Origin: Chloroflexia bacterium
Lineage (GTDB): Bacteria; Chloroflexota; Chloroflexia; Thermobaculales; Thermobaculaceae
Assembly: GCA_030446765.1 (NCBI GenBank)
Contig: JAUJMR010000011.1
Coordinates: 1-36,952, forward strand
DNA length: 36,952 nucleotides
Reading direction: 5' to 3'
The notes under the pieces were generated by a model. That model worked only from the letters and a program-made list of their open reading frames with translations. It was not told the DNA's origin and searched no databases. Made by a program: the position numbers and the translations under genes. Shown piece after piece: positions 8,057 through 17,737 of the stretch. How positions within the stretch are numbered: position 1 is the first letter of the stretch; every line of letters begins with the position of its first letter.

Positions 8057-9347
8057 GTGGAACCGGTGGAGCAGGACGATCGGCTGCGGGGAGAACTGGA
8101 GCGGGCCTGCCGGCTGCGGGTGTGCCAAGGGCTGCGCTGGCTATCCTTGACGGCCAGGAGATCACGACGGCAGAGACCGGTGTCGCGAACGTGGAGACCG
8201 GTCAGCCGGTCAATGTCACCACACGCTTTCCAATATGGTCCATCACCAAGGGCTACACCGCCTCGCTGATTCTCCAGTTAGTGGACGAGGACAAGCTCGC
8301 CCTGGACGACCCGGTCCTCCGGTATCTGCCCGAGCTCCACCTGGCCGACGACTCGCAGGCGATGGTGGGTGCGATAACCGTCCGACAGCTGCTCGCCAAT
8401 ACATGCGGCCTGTCGGGTCTCCACTTCCCGGACACGGGGGACGAGGAGGACGCGCTCGAGCGTTTCCTGCTGACCCTTGCCGAGGTTGCGCTGGTCCACC
8501 CACCTGGCGAGCGATTCTCGTACAGCAACCCCGGCTATGTGCTGGCCGGACTCATCGTTGAACGGCTCACGGACCTGTCGTGGGACGCCGCGCTGGCGGA
8601 TCGACTGCTCCTTCCGCTGGGGTTGCATGAAAACCCGCACGCGCCTCGAGCAGCTCGGCGATGCTCCCCTGGCTGTCGAGCATCGAGTCTCGTCGGAGGG
8701 AACTGCAGAGGCTTTGCCGCAGTGGCGAGTGCGCAGTAACGGTCCCGCAGGTAGCACCCCGTTCGCCACCGCCGTGGACGTGGTGCGCTTCGCACAGCAT
8801 CAACTGTCACCGCAGTGGGCACCCCTTCGCGAACCCCAGGTCGCGCTCCCGGGGCCACACGCCGAATCGTGGGGCCTGGGCTGGGCCATCTTCGGTTGGG
8901 GTGCTGGTGTGTTCGGCTGGGATGGAATCGGCCTGGGCGCCCGCACATTCCTTCGCGTTCTGCCGCAATGGGGCCGCCGTGGCGCTCCTGACCAATGGCG
9001 ATAAGGGGGGCGGATATACCGGCGAGTTCCTGCACCGGTTGCTCTCCGAGCGCTTCGGTGTGACGATGGCCCCAGTACGCCCAGCTACGCTGCCCCCGGA
9101 TGCCGCGCCTGACCCAGCGGGCCACGAAGGGGTCTACCGATCCGTGGGATGGGACCGGACGGTGACCCGATCCGAGGATGGTGCGACGCTCCTGCTGGAT
9201 GGCGACGCGCTGTTGCCAACCGCCGACCCCGACGTCTTCGTGCAGCAAGACCCTGAGGTTGAATGGCCTACGGTGATCCTTGATGGGGACTACGCCAATA
9301 TCTTCGGCTTCGGCTTCCGACGCTACACCGGCGGGCAGGCGGTTTGA
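8057..9347 (+). pseudogene. Serine beta-lactamase-like hydrolase (PF00144 class), frameshifted
   Basis: This is a class C beta-lactamase/DD-peptidase-like serine hydrolase spread over several frames. A GTG at 8057 with GGGAGGG upstream starts VEPVEQDDRLRGELERA. A shift near 8110 leads to LPAAGVPRAALAILDG. The catalytic SxxK is SITK in RFPIWSITKGYTASLILQLV, and the YxN is YSN in PGERFSYSNPGYVLAGLIVE. A shift near 8640 leads to FATAVDVVRFAQHQ and GWDGIGLGARTFLRVLPQ, the region of the third motif. A shift near 8960 leads to AAVALLTNGDKGG and a C-terminal lipocalin-like segment ending RRYTGGQAV. The total is about 430 codons, near family size. No signal peptide is visible at the chosen start. The substrate is unknown. 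Confidence 0.75.
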
Positions 9348-9383
9348 GCCTCCACGTCGGCTAGGTGGAGGGCTGCGGCCCGC

Positions 9384-9409
9384 GGGCAGGCACGGAGACC
9401 TGCCCCTAC
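9384..9409. repeat. Palindromic repeat, family A copy 1
   Basis: GGGCAGGCACGGAGACCTGC followed by CCCTAC. GGCAGG..CCTGCC arms flank CACGGAGA. Further copies are at 10322, 18964, 22139 and 25250. Confidence 0.75.
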
Positions 9410-9688
9410 GACGGTGTTCGATTGAACGTCCGTTGCCCCCATGGTTTCCCGTCGCTCGTTGGCGGGTGCGCGGTCCGCTCATCATGCGTTGCTGGTTGCT
9501 CGGCGGCAGGGGTGTCGGTGGTCGACACGGTGACCCAATCATCCGCCCCGCTCGCATCGAGGACCAGCCCCTGACCGAAGAGCAAGCGTGCCGGATCAGC
9601 GCGCGCACGGCGAGGGTGGCACCTTCGTGCCCCGGACCGCGCCCGACACATCTCGGACTGCCGCGACCGCCGCTGTCGATGCGCTGAG

Positions 9689-9717
9689 TTGACGGCGGGT
9701 CGCATACGTGATAACAT
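9689..9717 (+). promoter_or_regulatory. Sigma70-like promoter upstream of the rhodanese gene
   Basis: TTGACG, a 17-base spacer, then TAACAT, about 75 bases before the start codon. The -35 is a five-of-six match; the -10 is weaker. Confidence 0.4.
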
Positions 9718-9793
9718 TTCGTCGCTTCACGTGCGGCACCGGGCAACTGTCCCGCTGGAGCGTTGGGTTGGATCCGAGTGGAAGGAGGATATG

Positions 9794-10206
9794 ATGGCTG
9801 ATACGATGCCCAAGACCGCGGCCCAACTCGTGGCGGAGGCGAAGCAGCGCGTGGAGAACCTGACGCCCGATCAGGTATCGGCGGAGCTTGCCCAAGGCGA
9901 CGCCCTGCTGGTGGACCTGCGCGAGAGCAACGAGCGCGAGCAGAACGGGGTCATCCCCGGCGCCGTACACGCAGCCAGGGCATGCTGGAGTTCTACGCCG
10001 ACCCGTCGAGCCCGTACAAGAACCACCGCGAAGAGTTCAGCCCTGACCGCCGGATTATCTTCCACTGCGCCTCGGGCGGCCGCTCGGCGCTGGCGGCGGA
10101 CACGGTCCATCAGATGGGGTACAAGAACGTCGCCCACCTGGACGGCGGGTTCAAGGCGTGGAAGGAATCGGGCCAGGCGGTCGAAGGCGGCCAGTCCGGC
10201 TCCTAG
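9794..10206 (+). CDS. Rhodanese-like sulfurtransferase, one frameshift
   Basis: This is a single-domain rhodanese. The start ATG at 9794 follows AAGGAGGAT; an adjacent ATG at 9791 is too close to the ribosome site. The first frame gives AELAQGDALLVDLRESNERE then NGVIPGAVHAA, the CH2A-like region. The second gives MLEFYADPSSPYKNHREEFS, the active-site loop HCASGGRSALAA with the catalytic Cys, and VAHLDGGFKAWKESG (CH2B). Adding one G to the GGG run at 9978-9980 joins them as VHAARGMLEFYADP, so a single homopolymer deletion explains the break. With it corrected, the protein has about 137 residues. The role is sulfane-sulfur transfer or thiosulfate/cyanide chemistry; the partner is unknown. Confidence 0.85.
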
Positions 10207-10321
10207 CATCGAACCTCGCCCTCTTATCGCGCGCCAGCGGGTCTGCCCCTGTAGGGGCGTTCGGTGCGCACGAACGCCCGGCGGCACGACCCGCTTTCCC
10301 GTTGCCCATTTGCGTATGCGC

Positions 10322-10350
10322 AGGGGCAGGCACGGAGACCTGCCCCTACG
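10322..10350. repeat. Palindromic repeat, family A copy 2
   Basis: AGGGGCAGGCACGGAGACCT then GCCCCTACG. The arms AGGGGCAGG and CCTGCCCCT are perfect complements, giving a stable hairpin. Confidence 0.8.
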
Positions 10351-10445
10351 CCCCCCGCGACGGCGACCTCCGCCGCCGTCGCGCCGTACAAGTCGGAGGC
10401 ATCAGTTGGTCGATCCGCCGGAGCAACTGGGACGCACGTGGCAGC

Positions 10446-10482
10446 CGGTTAGCGGAGGTGGAACAAGAACCGGAGCCGCGCA
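10446..10482 (-). pseudogene. Orphan 3' end of a MazF-like toxin gene
   Basis: On the minus strand this reads RLRFLFHLR then stop. It matches the 3' end of the mazF-like gene at 19039-19075 nearly base for base, and the homology continues on the downstream side into family A. No more of the toxin is visible upstream, so this is a fossil of a second copy. Confidence 0.5.
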
Positions 10483-10585
10483 CCTATTCCCGCTTTACGC
10501 CACGCGCTAGAGCATGCACCTGAAATGCTGACGGGCCATGCTGGCCCTGCGACCTACCGGAGTGTATCGCACACAGGAGGATAAG

Positions 10586-11697
10586 ATGAGCGCACCCGAC
10601 CCGCTGCCCGCCGTGAAGCCCCTATCGCAGAACAGCGCGACGCGTTCACCGAGCGGCTACTCCGGTCGGTTGCGGGCGCCTTCGACATCTTCAGCATCTA
10701 CATCGGCGACCGACTCGGCTTCTATGGCGCACTGGCCGACGGGGCACGCTGACCTCAGCCGATCTGGCTGCTCGCACGGAACGGATGAGCGCTACGCGCG
10801 CGAATGGCTCGAACAGCAGACGGTCACCGGTATCCTGACGGTCGAGGATGCAAGCCTCGATGTCGGTCGGCGCCGCTACAGCCTCCCCTCGGGGCACGTG
10901 GAACCGCTCATCGATCGCGACAGTCTCAACTACGTCGCGCCACTACCCCGGCTCATCGCCGGCTGCGTCCGCCCACTGGCGACGCTGGTAGAAGGCCTAT
11001 CGCTCCGGGAGGGCGTGCCGTTCTCCGCGTACGGTCCTGACTTGCGCGAAGGGCAAGCGGCCATCAACCGTCCGGCCTTCCTCCATCGTTTGGCTCGGGA
11101 ATGGTTGCCCGCCATACCTGACATCCACGCGCGACTGCAGACCGATCCCCGGCGCGCGTCGCCGACATCGGATGCGGCTATGGCTGGTCGAGCATCGGCA
11201 TCGCCCAAGGCTATCCGAACGTCCGCGTGGATGGATTCGACCTGGATGAACCCTCGATCGAAGGCGCCCGAGAGCACGCGCGCCAGCACGGGTTGGCCGA
11301 CCGAGTGCACTTTCAGGTGCGCGACGGCGGCGACCCGACGCTCGCCGGACAGTTCGATCTGGTGACGGCCTTCGAGTGTGTCCACGACATGGCCGATCCT
11401 GTCGCCGCCTTGCGCGCGATGCGCCGTCTGGCAGGCGAGCAGGGCACGGTGCTCATCGTGGACGAGCGGGTTGGCGATACCTTCACCGCCGAGGGCAACG
11501 ATATCGAATGGATGATGTACGGCTGGAGCATCCTGCATTGCCTGCCGGTGGGGCGCGTCGAACCGCCCGCGGTCGGCACGGGCACAGTGATGCGTGCCGA
11601 CACGCTACGGCGCTACGCAAAGGAAGCGGGGCTCAGCAGTGTCGCCATCGTGCCGATCGACGACTTTTTCTTCCGCTTCTACCGACTGTATCCGTAG
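10586..11697 (+). pseudogene. Rv2258c-like SAM methyltransferase (winged helix + Rossmann), frameshifted
   Basis: The start ATG at 10586 has ACAGGAGG upstream. Read across frames, the N-terminal part gives FTERLLRSVAGAFDIFSIYI then GDRLGFYGALADG, and ERYAREWLEQQTVTGILTVE, the winged-helix dimerisation domain of the family. The Rossmann part gives VADIGCGYGWSSIGIA (motif I), VDGFDLDEPSIEGAREHAR (motif II), and LVTAFECVHDMADPVAALRA. The C-terminus ends FFFRFYRLYP. At least four single-base shifts are needed, near 10625, 10745, 10785 and 11150; the third is a missing G in ACGG(G)AACGG. Corrected length is about 370 residues, as in the family. The methyl acceptor is unknown. The uninterrupted C-terminal part is 11227-11697. 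Confidence 0.8.
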
Positions 11698-11950
11698 GCA
11701 CTGAACTGACCGACCGCTTCACCAGTTCACCGCTCGTTCGCCCTCTCGGCAGGAGGACAGGCACATCCATGACGGGCGCCGACACCGAGACCAGGATCTG
11801 ATCCTTGGAGAGCATCGTTGGCAAGGGTCTAAGCTTGTGAGCAGAAGCCTGGCACGCTCTTGCCACCAAAGACTGAGAAACGGCGGGGTGTTCCTGTGCC
11901 GAGCGCCTGGCTATGAGCATCAGTTCAGTTACTTGCCAGCTGGAGCTGCG

Positions 11951-12507
11951 TTATCGCGCGGCATCGTACTCTGCTTTCGTGATGGCGTAGTGGTCACGCC
12001 GGTGCGCCCAGTTGCCCATGAAGTCGGCGCCGTACACCGTCCGCTCGCGTGATACCATGCCGGCCTTCTCCATTACGCGCGCCGACGCGGGGTTGGCGAT
12101 GTCGCACGTGGCGCGGAGCTGGGGGCACTGCGCGTCCCGAACTCGTAGGCGAGCACGGCGCGCAGTGCCTCGGTCATGTATCCCCGGTTCCAAGCGGCCC
12201 GGGCGAGCAGATATCCGAAACCACGCTCGCCAACGACATCGGCATCGTCGGACGTCCCTATGCCGAACCAACCGATGGCGTCCCCGGTATCCCTGCGTGT
12301 AATGGCCCAGTTGATCGCATCGGCATCGGGCTGCCGCGCATTCGCTATGCACCACTCGAACCAATCGCGGCGTTGGTCTCGGGTCAGCGTCGCGAAGTGC
12401 ATGTACCGGACGGTTTCCGGATCGGACAGCATCGTATCGAAGGCATCCCAATCACCGGGAGCGAACGGCCGCAGGATGAGTCGAGGGGTTTCGAGAACTG
12501 GCGTCAT
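11951..12507 (-). CDS. GNAT N-acetyltransferase (RimJ/RimL type), one frameshift
   Basis: This is a RimJ-like acetyltransferase using acetyl-CoA. It starts MTPVLETPRLILRPFAPGDW, the family opening. The first frame continues through FGYLLARAAWNRGYMTEALR, the acetyl-CoA-binding motif A region. The second frame supplies LRATCDIANPASARVMEKAG, the motif B segment with the conserved Asn and Ser, and ends at 11951. The break falls in a run of five G at 12121-12125; six would give SAPQLRATCDIANP in one frame. Corrected length is about 185 residues, the usual size. No strong ribosome site precedes the ATG at 12507. The substrate may be a ribosomal protein N-terminus or a small amine. Confidence 0.8.
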
Positions 12508-12675
12508 AGTGGGAGTAGACTACACGATAAGGGCCAGTGCGGTGCGACGAACGCACGCTCCCTGTGGCTGGGAACGAAGCGCACAACAGCCTTAGGCACT
12601 GAGAGGCCACCCCACGGCGCCTGTCACGAGAGCACGCCCATCGCCATCGGCGCGCGCCCGATAGGTTGCGGCGGA

Positions 12676-12850
12676 TCAACTCCGATCTGAATACCCGTCG
12701 GGAACCGGTGTAGGCTGGGCGGCAAGGCCGGGCATGTGATCCGCTTGCGGGGGCTCGACTGCGTACGCCGCGGCGAGGTCCGCGAGCAGGTTGTCCTGCT
12801 CCTCGGGCGTCAGTGATGCTCGAGGTGGGGTCCGAGTAATTGGTTCTCAT
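12676..12850 (-). CDS. Possible small hypothetical protein with one frameshift
   Basis: Not recognised. A frame ending at 12676 reads SLTPEEQDNLLADLAAAYAV then EPPQADHMPGLAAQ, with clean codon use and an amphipathic helix. The ATG at 12850 (MRTNYSDPTSS) is one base out of phase, so a single shift near 12820 would give a protein of about 57 residues. The ribosome site is weak. It follows the small membrane protein on the same strand. Confidence 0.35.
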
Positions 12851-12892
12851 TGTCGCTGATGGCCGCACCAACTTCCTCTGTTGGGATCGCAC

Positions 12893-13210
12893 TCAGGATT
12901 CCCCTGAGGCCGGCGCGGGCCGCCCCCATGCACCGCTCCCCTGCCGGTACATCTGTGCGGTGCCCCGGATGGCGAGCAACGCCCCGGCGAGTCCCGAGAG
13001 CACGATGGGCGCGGCGGCCAGCCCAAACACCAGGTCGTGCCCAGGCGGTGCGTCGTGGGAGTCGTAGACAATGGTGAGCACCAGTATGATGACGGACGCC
13101 ACAGGCAGGAGCAGCAGGGACGCCAGGCACACCTCGCCGAGGCGGTACGACAGGGCGAGCGCGTGATTGGGCGCCGGGGAGAAATCGAACGAATAGGGCG
13201 GCTCGTACAT
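12893..13210 (-). CDS. Small two-helix membrane protein
   Basis: This is a 105-residue protein of unknown function. The ATG at 13210 is preceded by GGAGGTGTCACT. A soluble N-terminus (MYEPPYSFDFSPAPNHALAL) is followed by two hydrophobic segments, ASLLLLPVASVIILVLTIVY and LVFGLAAAPIVLSGLAGALL, and a short Gly/Pro-rich tail. This suggests an inner-membrane protein with both ends cytoplasmic. The adjacent receiver gene is on the same strand but upstream, so the two could be cotranscribed. No frameshift is seen in the hydrophobic core. Confidence 0.6.
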   Translation of the reverse strand: MYEPPYSFDFSPAPNHALALSYRLGEVCLASLLLLPVASVIILVLTIVYDSHDAPPGHDLVFGLAAAPIVLSGLAGALLAIRGTAQMYRQGSGAWGRPAPASGES

Positions 13211-13236
13211 AGTGACACCTCCGGTTTGTCCAGTCG

Positions 13237-13647
13237 TTAGGCGGGGCACGGACCCGAGGAGAGACGTCGGGATGAGCCTCCGATGCTACGGCCCACGTGG
13301 TGGCGGACCGTCTCGGACAGGCGGAGTATGTCGAACGGCTTGCGGATCAGCTCTTGCGCCCCGGATCCGGCGAGGTCCACCTGTCTGGCCGCGCTCATCA
13401 GGAGCACCACGGTGCCGCGCGTCTCGGGGTCCTCCCGCAAACGGCTGGTGAGCTCGATGCCGCCCATCCTGGGCATCATCACATCGGCGAGCACCAGATC
13501 CGGCCGCTGCTTGCGTGCGATCTCCAGCGCCTCCAGGCCGTCGTGCGCGGTCAGGATGTCCAGGCCATTGCCCTCCAGGATCATCTCGATGAGCTCGAGT
13601 ATCTCGGCCTCATCGTCCGCCACCAGTATCGTCCCCATCATCTGCAT
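13237..13647 (-). CDS. CheY-like single-domain response regulator
   Basis: This is a receiver-only protein. Key residues are all present: the acidic pair Asp11-Asp12 (ILVADDEAEILELI), the phosphoacceptor Asp55 (DLVLADVMMPRMGG), the switch Ser85 (VVLLMSAARQ), and Lys103 (IRKPFD). Beyond the fold there is a basic, serine-rich tail ending SSRRLSSGPCPA. Several ATGs (13647, 13641, 13638) are possible, none with a strong ribosome site; the frame is open to 13971, but that upstream part has no receiver features. No output domain and no cognate kinase lie next to it, so it may relay phosphate to a distant partner. Confidence 0.85.
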   Translation of the reverse strand: MQMMGTILVADDEAEILELIEMILEGNGLDILTAHDGLEALEIARKQRPDLVLADVMMPRMGGIELTSRLREDPETRGTVVLLMSAARQVDLAGSGAQELIRKPFDILRLSETVRHHVGRSIGGSSRRLSSGPCPA

Positions 13648-14601
13648 CCGTCCGTTCTGGGAGTCGGCTACGGCTCCGACGACGCTCAATTCGGCGCTCG
13701 CAGCAGGACTCCCTCTGAGATTGAAGCTATGACTTGCGAAAGGTAGCGAAGGTGTATCTGCCCCCTCGTTGACGCGGCCATGGTTCCGGCTATCGAACGG
13801 TGAACGTGAAGCTGCTCCTGCCGGTCGGCGATCTGAGGATCGAGTCACCGCCCTGGATGGTCCTGCATCTTCCATCAAATATAATAGGCGTCCGCGCAGC
13901 AAGCGCATCGGGCTTACTTCCCGTCCTCCGTTCCCGAACAGATTTCCGAAGCCACACACTGCGAGCGACACGGGAAGTTTCTCCTACGACCGCGCGTCCA
14001 ACGGTGGGCTTCGGTGTGGGCCGTAGTTGTCCGGGACCGGACGCCAGGTCAACTCGCCTATACCAGTTCAGATGTACGTCGCGACCCTGAGTACGCCGCA
14101 GTGGTATTTCACCGAGGACGCGGACGACCGGAGTTAGCGGCGCATGATATGGAGATATACCGTTGCGATTGATGCATCCGCCGAGTTGGGGCAGGAAGCG
14201 TCCGGGACCGAGCGGCTGGTTTGGCAACAACTTCTCCGCGGAAGGGTAGGCTCGGTCGGTGGTTGTATGACCTGCAAAGCGTGCAGCATTTACCGGGCTA
14301 CGACTGTAACCCGATTTTTATTCCTAACTTAACATTTTATGCGGGACGCTGCTATAGTATCGTCTCTATGGGCCCGGAAAGCATTTCGCACTGTTAAAAC
14401 GAAGAGTGTGCGGCAAAGGAGCCCTTGTACTCGCCAGCTGATTCTGGCGATGCAACGTAAGGCATTGAGCACGTCGGCCTGGCACCTTCTACGGACACGG
14501 ACGCAGCAGTTGCGCATGCGATCGCCCACGCCTAAAGGGTGCCGCGTGGGTAGCTCGCTGGATAATGCTGGCTCGGCCAGCTACTCGGCTGGTGGATAGA
14601 T
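13648..14601. other. Long intergenic region, mostly unassigned
   Basis: Nearly 1 kb without a convincing gene. Open frames on both strands have no recognisable motifs. The part from about 14290 to 14360 is clearly less GC-rich than its surroundings and contains the best promoter candidate (TTAACA/TATAGT). I see no RNA gene or repeat from the families found elsewhere in the window. Confidence 0.5.
14329..14358 (+). promoter_or_regulatory. Sigma70-like promoter for the LuxR-type STAND regulator
   Basis: TTAACA, 18 bases, TATAGT, in a local AT-rich patch. The implied leader before the ATG at 14602 is about 240 bases, long enough for post-transcriptional control, although no structured element was recognised. 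Confidence 0.45.
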
Positions 14602-17589
14602 ATGGGTAAAGACATGGACCTCGAACTCTATGAGTCGTGGTTGGCCGCCCAGTCCTCGGATCAGAGTTCCAAATCTTTGATCGGCCGAGATGCCGAACAG
14701 AAGTTGCTCTGTCGGCATCTCGATATGGTGCTAAAAGGTCGAACGACGACGGTCATGATAGCGGGAGAGCCAGGCGTCGGTAAGACCTTCCTGGTCGATT
14801 GGCTTGCTGCGGAAGTGATGCACGGTGAGGTAACGGTGCTGAAAGGCGGGGCGTCCAATGCCCAGGGTATGCCACCGTACTTGCCCTTTCTAGAAGCTCT
14901 AGGACAATACATTCGCTCGGCGCCGACCGATGAGCTGCGTCTCAACACGGTCGGTCTCGAAGCTAGTGTGCTCTCCACGATCTTGCCGGAGCTCCCCGAA
15001 CGCATAGGCCAACCGGCGACAGTGCCCGACCTCCCACCCGACCAGGGCCGAATGCGGCTGTACCGATCTGTTGCCTCGTTGCTTGCCGCTATCGCGCGTC
15101 GAACCCCGACCATGCTGGTCCTCGATGACCTACAATGGGCGGACGCCGACAGTCTCGAAATGCTTAGCGAGGCCGTGCGTTATCAGCCAAGCATACGCCT
15201 GCTGATCGTCGGGATATACCGGGCGTCCGAGGTCGAGAACAATCCGGCGCTCGTGCGCGCCCTAGCTGAGCTCAACAGGAAGCGCATGCTGACCACGGTG
15301 ACTGTAAATCCTCTATCCAGCGAGACGATGTCGGAGTTCGCCTCCAATTATCTGGGCAGCGAGGTACAATCCGCGGTTGCGCAGGTGCTGCACGAGCAGA
15401 GTCAAGGCAACGCGTTCTTCGCAGAAGAGTTGCTGCGGGGATGGCTGCAGAGTGGGGCTCTTCGATCGGTAGATGGGCAGTGGCAGTGGGCTTCAGGCGA
15501 CAAGACCGTGACGCCCCCGAGTATCTTTGCCGCTATCCGGCAACGGCTGTCGTACTTGCCTCCAGCGGTCGTTGATCGACTGCGTGTCGCGGCCATTGTG
15601 GGACGATCGTTCGATTCGGTGCTGCTCGCAAGACTAGCGTCCGAGGACGTGGAAGAGGTTGAGAGCGGCCTGGCGGTCGCGTGTGCCTCAGGACTCGTAC
15701 GGCAGAACGGCGACGAGAGCTATGTGTTTAGCCATGACATGACGCGTGAGTGTTTGTACGCCGAGGTGAGTGCCGCGAGGAGAAAGCGCGTGCACGAGGC
15801 AATCGGTCGACTCCTGGAGGCGAACCCGGATTCGGGGAGCCCGCAACGGCTGGCGGATCTTGCATTCCATTTCGCGCACAGCGGTGATCGTAATCTGGGT
15901 GCGCTGTATTTGGAGCAGGCCGGCGACCTGGCCCTGAAAACGTATGCTGCGGAGCAGGCAGCAGCATACTACAGAGCGACGCTGGACCGGCTCGATTACA
16001 ACGCCCCGCGGACCGGTAGCGTCTGGCTGCGCCTCGGCGAGTCATTACTGCAGTCCGATGATCTGGAGCAGGCATTTTCGGTGTATAGAACCGCCGAGGA
16101 AGAGTGCCTACGCAGGCATGAGGTAGCGGAGGCGGGCACTGCCGTCCGGGGTCAGGCACTGGCCAAGTGGCGACTGAAGGCGTTACCCGAGGCCCGCGAC
16201 CTCTTTCAGGAGGCTCTGACGCTGCTCGGCGATCAACGACAGAGCGAGACGACGCAGGTGCTGATTGATCTGGCCACCCTGCTGGGCGTTGATATGCAAA
16301 GACCGGCCGAGGGCATCCTTTTCGGTCGCAGAGCCCTAGGGCTAGCGCAACACCTCGGAAACGATCATCTCATAACGGCCGCAAGCAGGATTATAGGGTA
16401 CGTGCTGGTCAGGGAAAACGATCGCGTTGCGGGACTACCGCTGTTGAACCAGGCCAGAGTGCTGGCCGAAAAAGCGGATAACATGGATGACGCTGCGGAG
16501 TGCTGCGCCTATCTCGCAAACGCGTACTACTGGACCGCCCAGTTAGAGGATTGCCTTGAGGCCACTCATCAACGCATCAGCTACGCGACCCGTGGTCACG
16601 AAGCGTACCACCTGGCCAATGCCCGGACGTATCTGGGCTTCGTGTATGTACACCGCGGAGAGTGGCGCGAAGCGGAACGTGCGCTAGAGGAGTCGCGCCC
16701 TCGGACCGAGCAGCTGTCCGGACCCATTCCAAGAGTCTTCGCCCAGCAGGTGCGGGGTTTCCTGGAGTTCCAGCGCGGCGAGTACACGCGCGCTGCGGAG
16801 ATGCTGCGAGAGGCCCTAGCCGTCCTGCGTGCCATACGCACAGAAACCTTCATTCCGGACCTCGGTCTCCTCACCGTTGCCGATGCGAGCTGCGGACAGC
16901 GGGAAGAGGCCACCGGCCATATGGCAGAGCTAGAAGAGATGATTTCGCTTATACCCCCGAGTGGTGTTGAGACCAGCGTCGCCCTTAACTGCCTTGCCCT
17001 GGCAGCTATGGCTCTCGGCGATAACCACCGGGCTATGGGCCTGCATGCGCGATTACTCAAGTTCGAGGGACTACATGAGTACTTCCTGGTAGATCGCGTG
17101 CTGGGACTGCTTGAGACGCTCAAGGGAGACTTTTCAGCGGCGCGGATGCACTTGGAGAGGGCAGAGACAGTCGCGCGATGCGAGGGCCTGCATCCCGAGC
17201 TGGCGCGGACGTTCGTGGCGCAGGCTCGGCTTGCTATCGCGCACGTGGATGGTGCAGAGGAGCTCGGGAGCGGGCTGCTGGCAAAGGCGATCTCTCTCTT
17301 CGAGAAATTCCAGATGCACAAAGAAGCGGCGCTGGCACGCCAAGAACTGTTGTTGCTTGATACCAACCCTGCGGTTCCGGCCCCTTTGGCTACACCTGCT
17401 GGCTTGAGTCCGCGTCATATCGAGATACTGCGGCTGATAGCTGCCGGCAAAAGCAATCGAGCCATCGGCGAGTCGCTCTTCATAAGTGAAAAGACTGTTG
17501 CCAATCACCTGACGACCATATACACGAAAACAGGCACGGACAACCGAGCAGGTGCAGTGGCGTACGCCCTGCGCCATGCACTCATATGA
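14602..17589 (+). CDS. Large LuxR-family STAND regulator (AAA + TPR + LuxR HTH)
   Basis: This is a 995-residue signal-transduction ATPase of the MalT/LAL type. An N-terminal AAA/NTPase module has Walker A GEPGVGKT at residues 55-62 and Walker B MLVLDDLQWAD at 171-181. A long alpha-helical middle (about 420-900) is built of TPR-like repeats rich in Ala and Leu. The C-terminal LuxR helix-turn-helix runs from about 934 (GLSPRHIEILRLIAAGKSNR, then FISEKTVANHLTTIY) to the end. In this family, inducer binding in the TPR region and ATP drive oligomerisation and activation. The gene is intact over 3 kb. The ATG at 14602 follows GGTGGATAG; a second ATG at 14614 is possible. It stands alone, with a long leader and a palindromic repeat just after its stop. 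Targets are unknown. Confidence 0.93.
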   Translation: MGKDMDLELYESWLAAQSSDQSSKSLIGRDAEQKLLCRHLDMVLKGRTTTVMIAGEPGVGKTFLVDWLAAEVMHGEVTVLKGGASNAQGMPPYLPFLEALGQYIRSAPTDELRLNTVGLEASVLSTILPELPERIGQPATVPDLPPDQGRMRLYRSVASLLAAIARRTPTMLVLDDLQWADADSLEMLSEAVRYQPSIRLLIVGIYRASEVENNPALVRALAELNRKRMLTTVTVNPLSSETMSEFASNYLGSEVQSAVAQVLHEQSQGNAFFAEELLRGWLQSGALRSVDGQWQWASGDKTVTPPSIFAAIRQRLSYLPPAVVDRLRVAAIVGRSFDSVLLARLASEDVEEVESGLAVACASGLVRQNGDESYVFSHDMTRECLYAEVSAARRKRVHEAIGRLLEANPDSGSPQRLADLAFHFAHSGDRNLGALYLEQAGDLALKTYAAEQAAAYYRATLDRLDYNAPRTGSVWLRLGESLLQSDDLEQAFSVYRTAEEECLRRHEVAEAGTAVRGQALAKWRLKALPEARDLFQEALTLLGDQRQSETTQVLIDLATLLGVDMQRPAEGILFGRRALGLAQHLGNDHLITAASRIIGYVLVRENDRVAGLPLLNQARVLAEKADNMDDAAECCAYLANAYYWTAQLEDCLEATHQRISYATRGHEAYHLANARTYLGFVYVHRGEWREAERALEESRPRTEQLSGPIPRVFAQQVRGFLEFQRGEYTRAAEMLREALAVLRAIRTETFIPDLGLLTVADASCGQREEATGHMAELEEMISLIPPSGVETSVALNCLALAAMALGDNHRAMGLHARLLKFEGLHEYFLVDRVLGLLETLKGDFSAARMHLERAETVARCEGLHPELARTFVAQARLAIAHVDGAEELGSGLLAKAISLFEKFQMHKEAALARQELLLLDTNPAVPAPLATPAGLSPRHIEILRLIAAGKSNRAIGESLFISEKTVANHLTTIYTKTGTDNRAGAVAYALRHALI

Positions 17590-17611
17590 TCTGGGCAGAT
17601 GCTGGGAAGTA

Positions 17612-17737
17612 ATACGCAATCCGGTTGAAGACTGACGCATGTCATCCCGAACACAGTGAGGGATCCGTAACCTATACCACGGATTCCTCGCACGCTCGGA
17701 ATGACAGATGCCCTACCGTTCAGCCGGAGTCCGTATA
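17612..17737. repeat. REP-like palindromic repeat, family B copy 3
   Basis: This is the clearest full-length copy. It opens TACGCAATCCGGTTGAAG, followed by the arm GTCATCCCGAACACAGTGAG. The returning arm is CCTCGCACGCTCGGAATGAC, and the element closes CGTTCAGCCGGAGTCCGTAT. It starts 23 bases after the STAND regulator's stop and could act as its terminator or as an mRNA 3'-end stabiliser. Confidence 0.85.

Larger units (their letters stand above)
9348..9793. other. Intergenic region with repeats A and C and a promoter
   Basis: It holds family A copy 1 (9384-9409) directly followed by a family C unit (to about 9460), then unassigned sequence. TTGACG (9689-9694), 17 bases, TAACAT (9712-9717) is a plausible sigma70 promoter for the rhodanese gene. 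I see no protein I would defend. Confidence 0.55.
10207..10585. other. Intergenic region with repeats C and A and a mazF 3'-end fossil
   Basis: From left to right it holds a family C unit (10252-10320), family A copy 2 (10322-10350), and a segment homologous to the sequence beyond the mazF-like gene near 19039. No intact gene is seen. The AGGAGG just before 10586 serves the next gene. Confidence 0.6.

Noticed and set aside
7022-8128. Open frame of 368 codons on the minus strand
   Set aside because: It covers the TetR gene in antisense and runs through a repeat; no domain is visible.
8535-9746. Open frame of 403 codons on the minus strand
   Set aside because: Antisense to the serine hydrolase, whose SxxK and YxN motifs are on the plus strand.
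11769-11801. Ten-codon open frame MTGADTETRI after an AGGAGG
   Set aside because: It stops at once, has no continuation in other frames, and the spacing to the AGGAGG is long. It could be the trace of a lost gene start, but it is too little to call.
14144-14332. Open frame of 62 codons on the plus strand
   Set aside because: There is no ribosome site, motif or homologous pattern, and it ends at the AT-rich promoter region.
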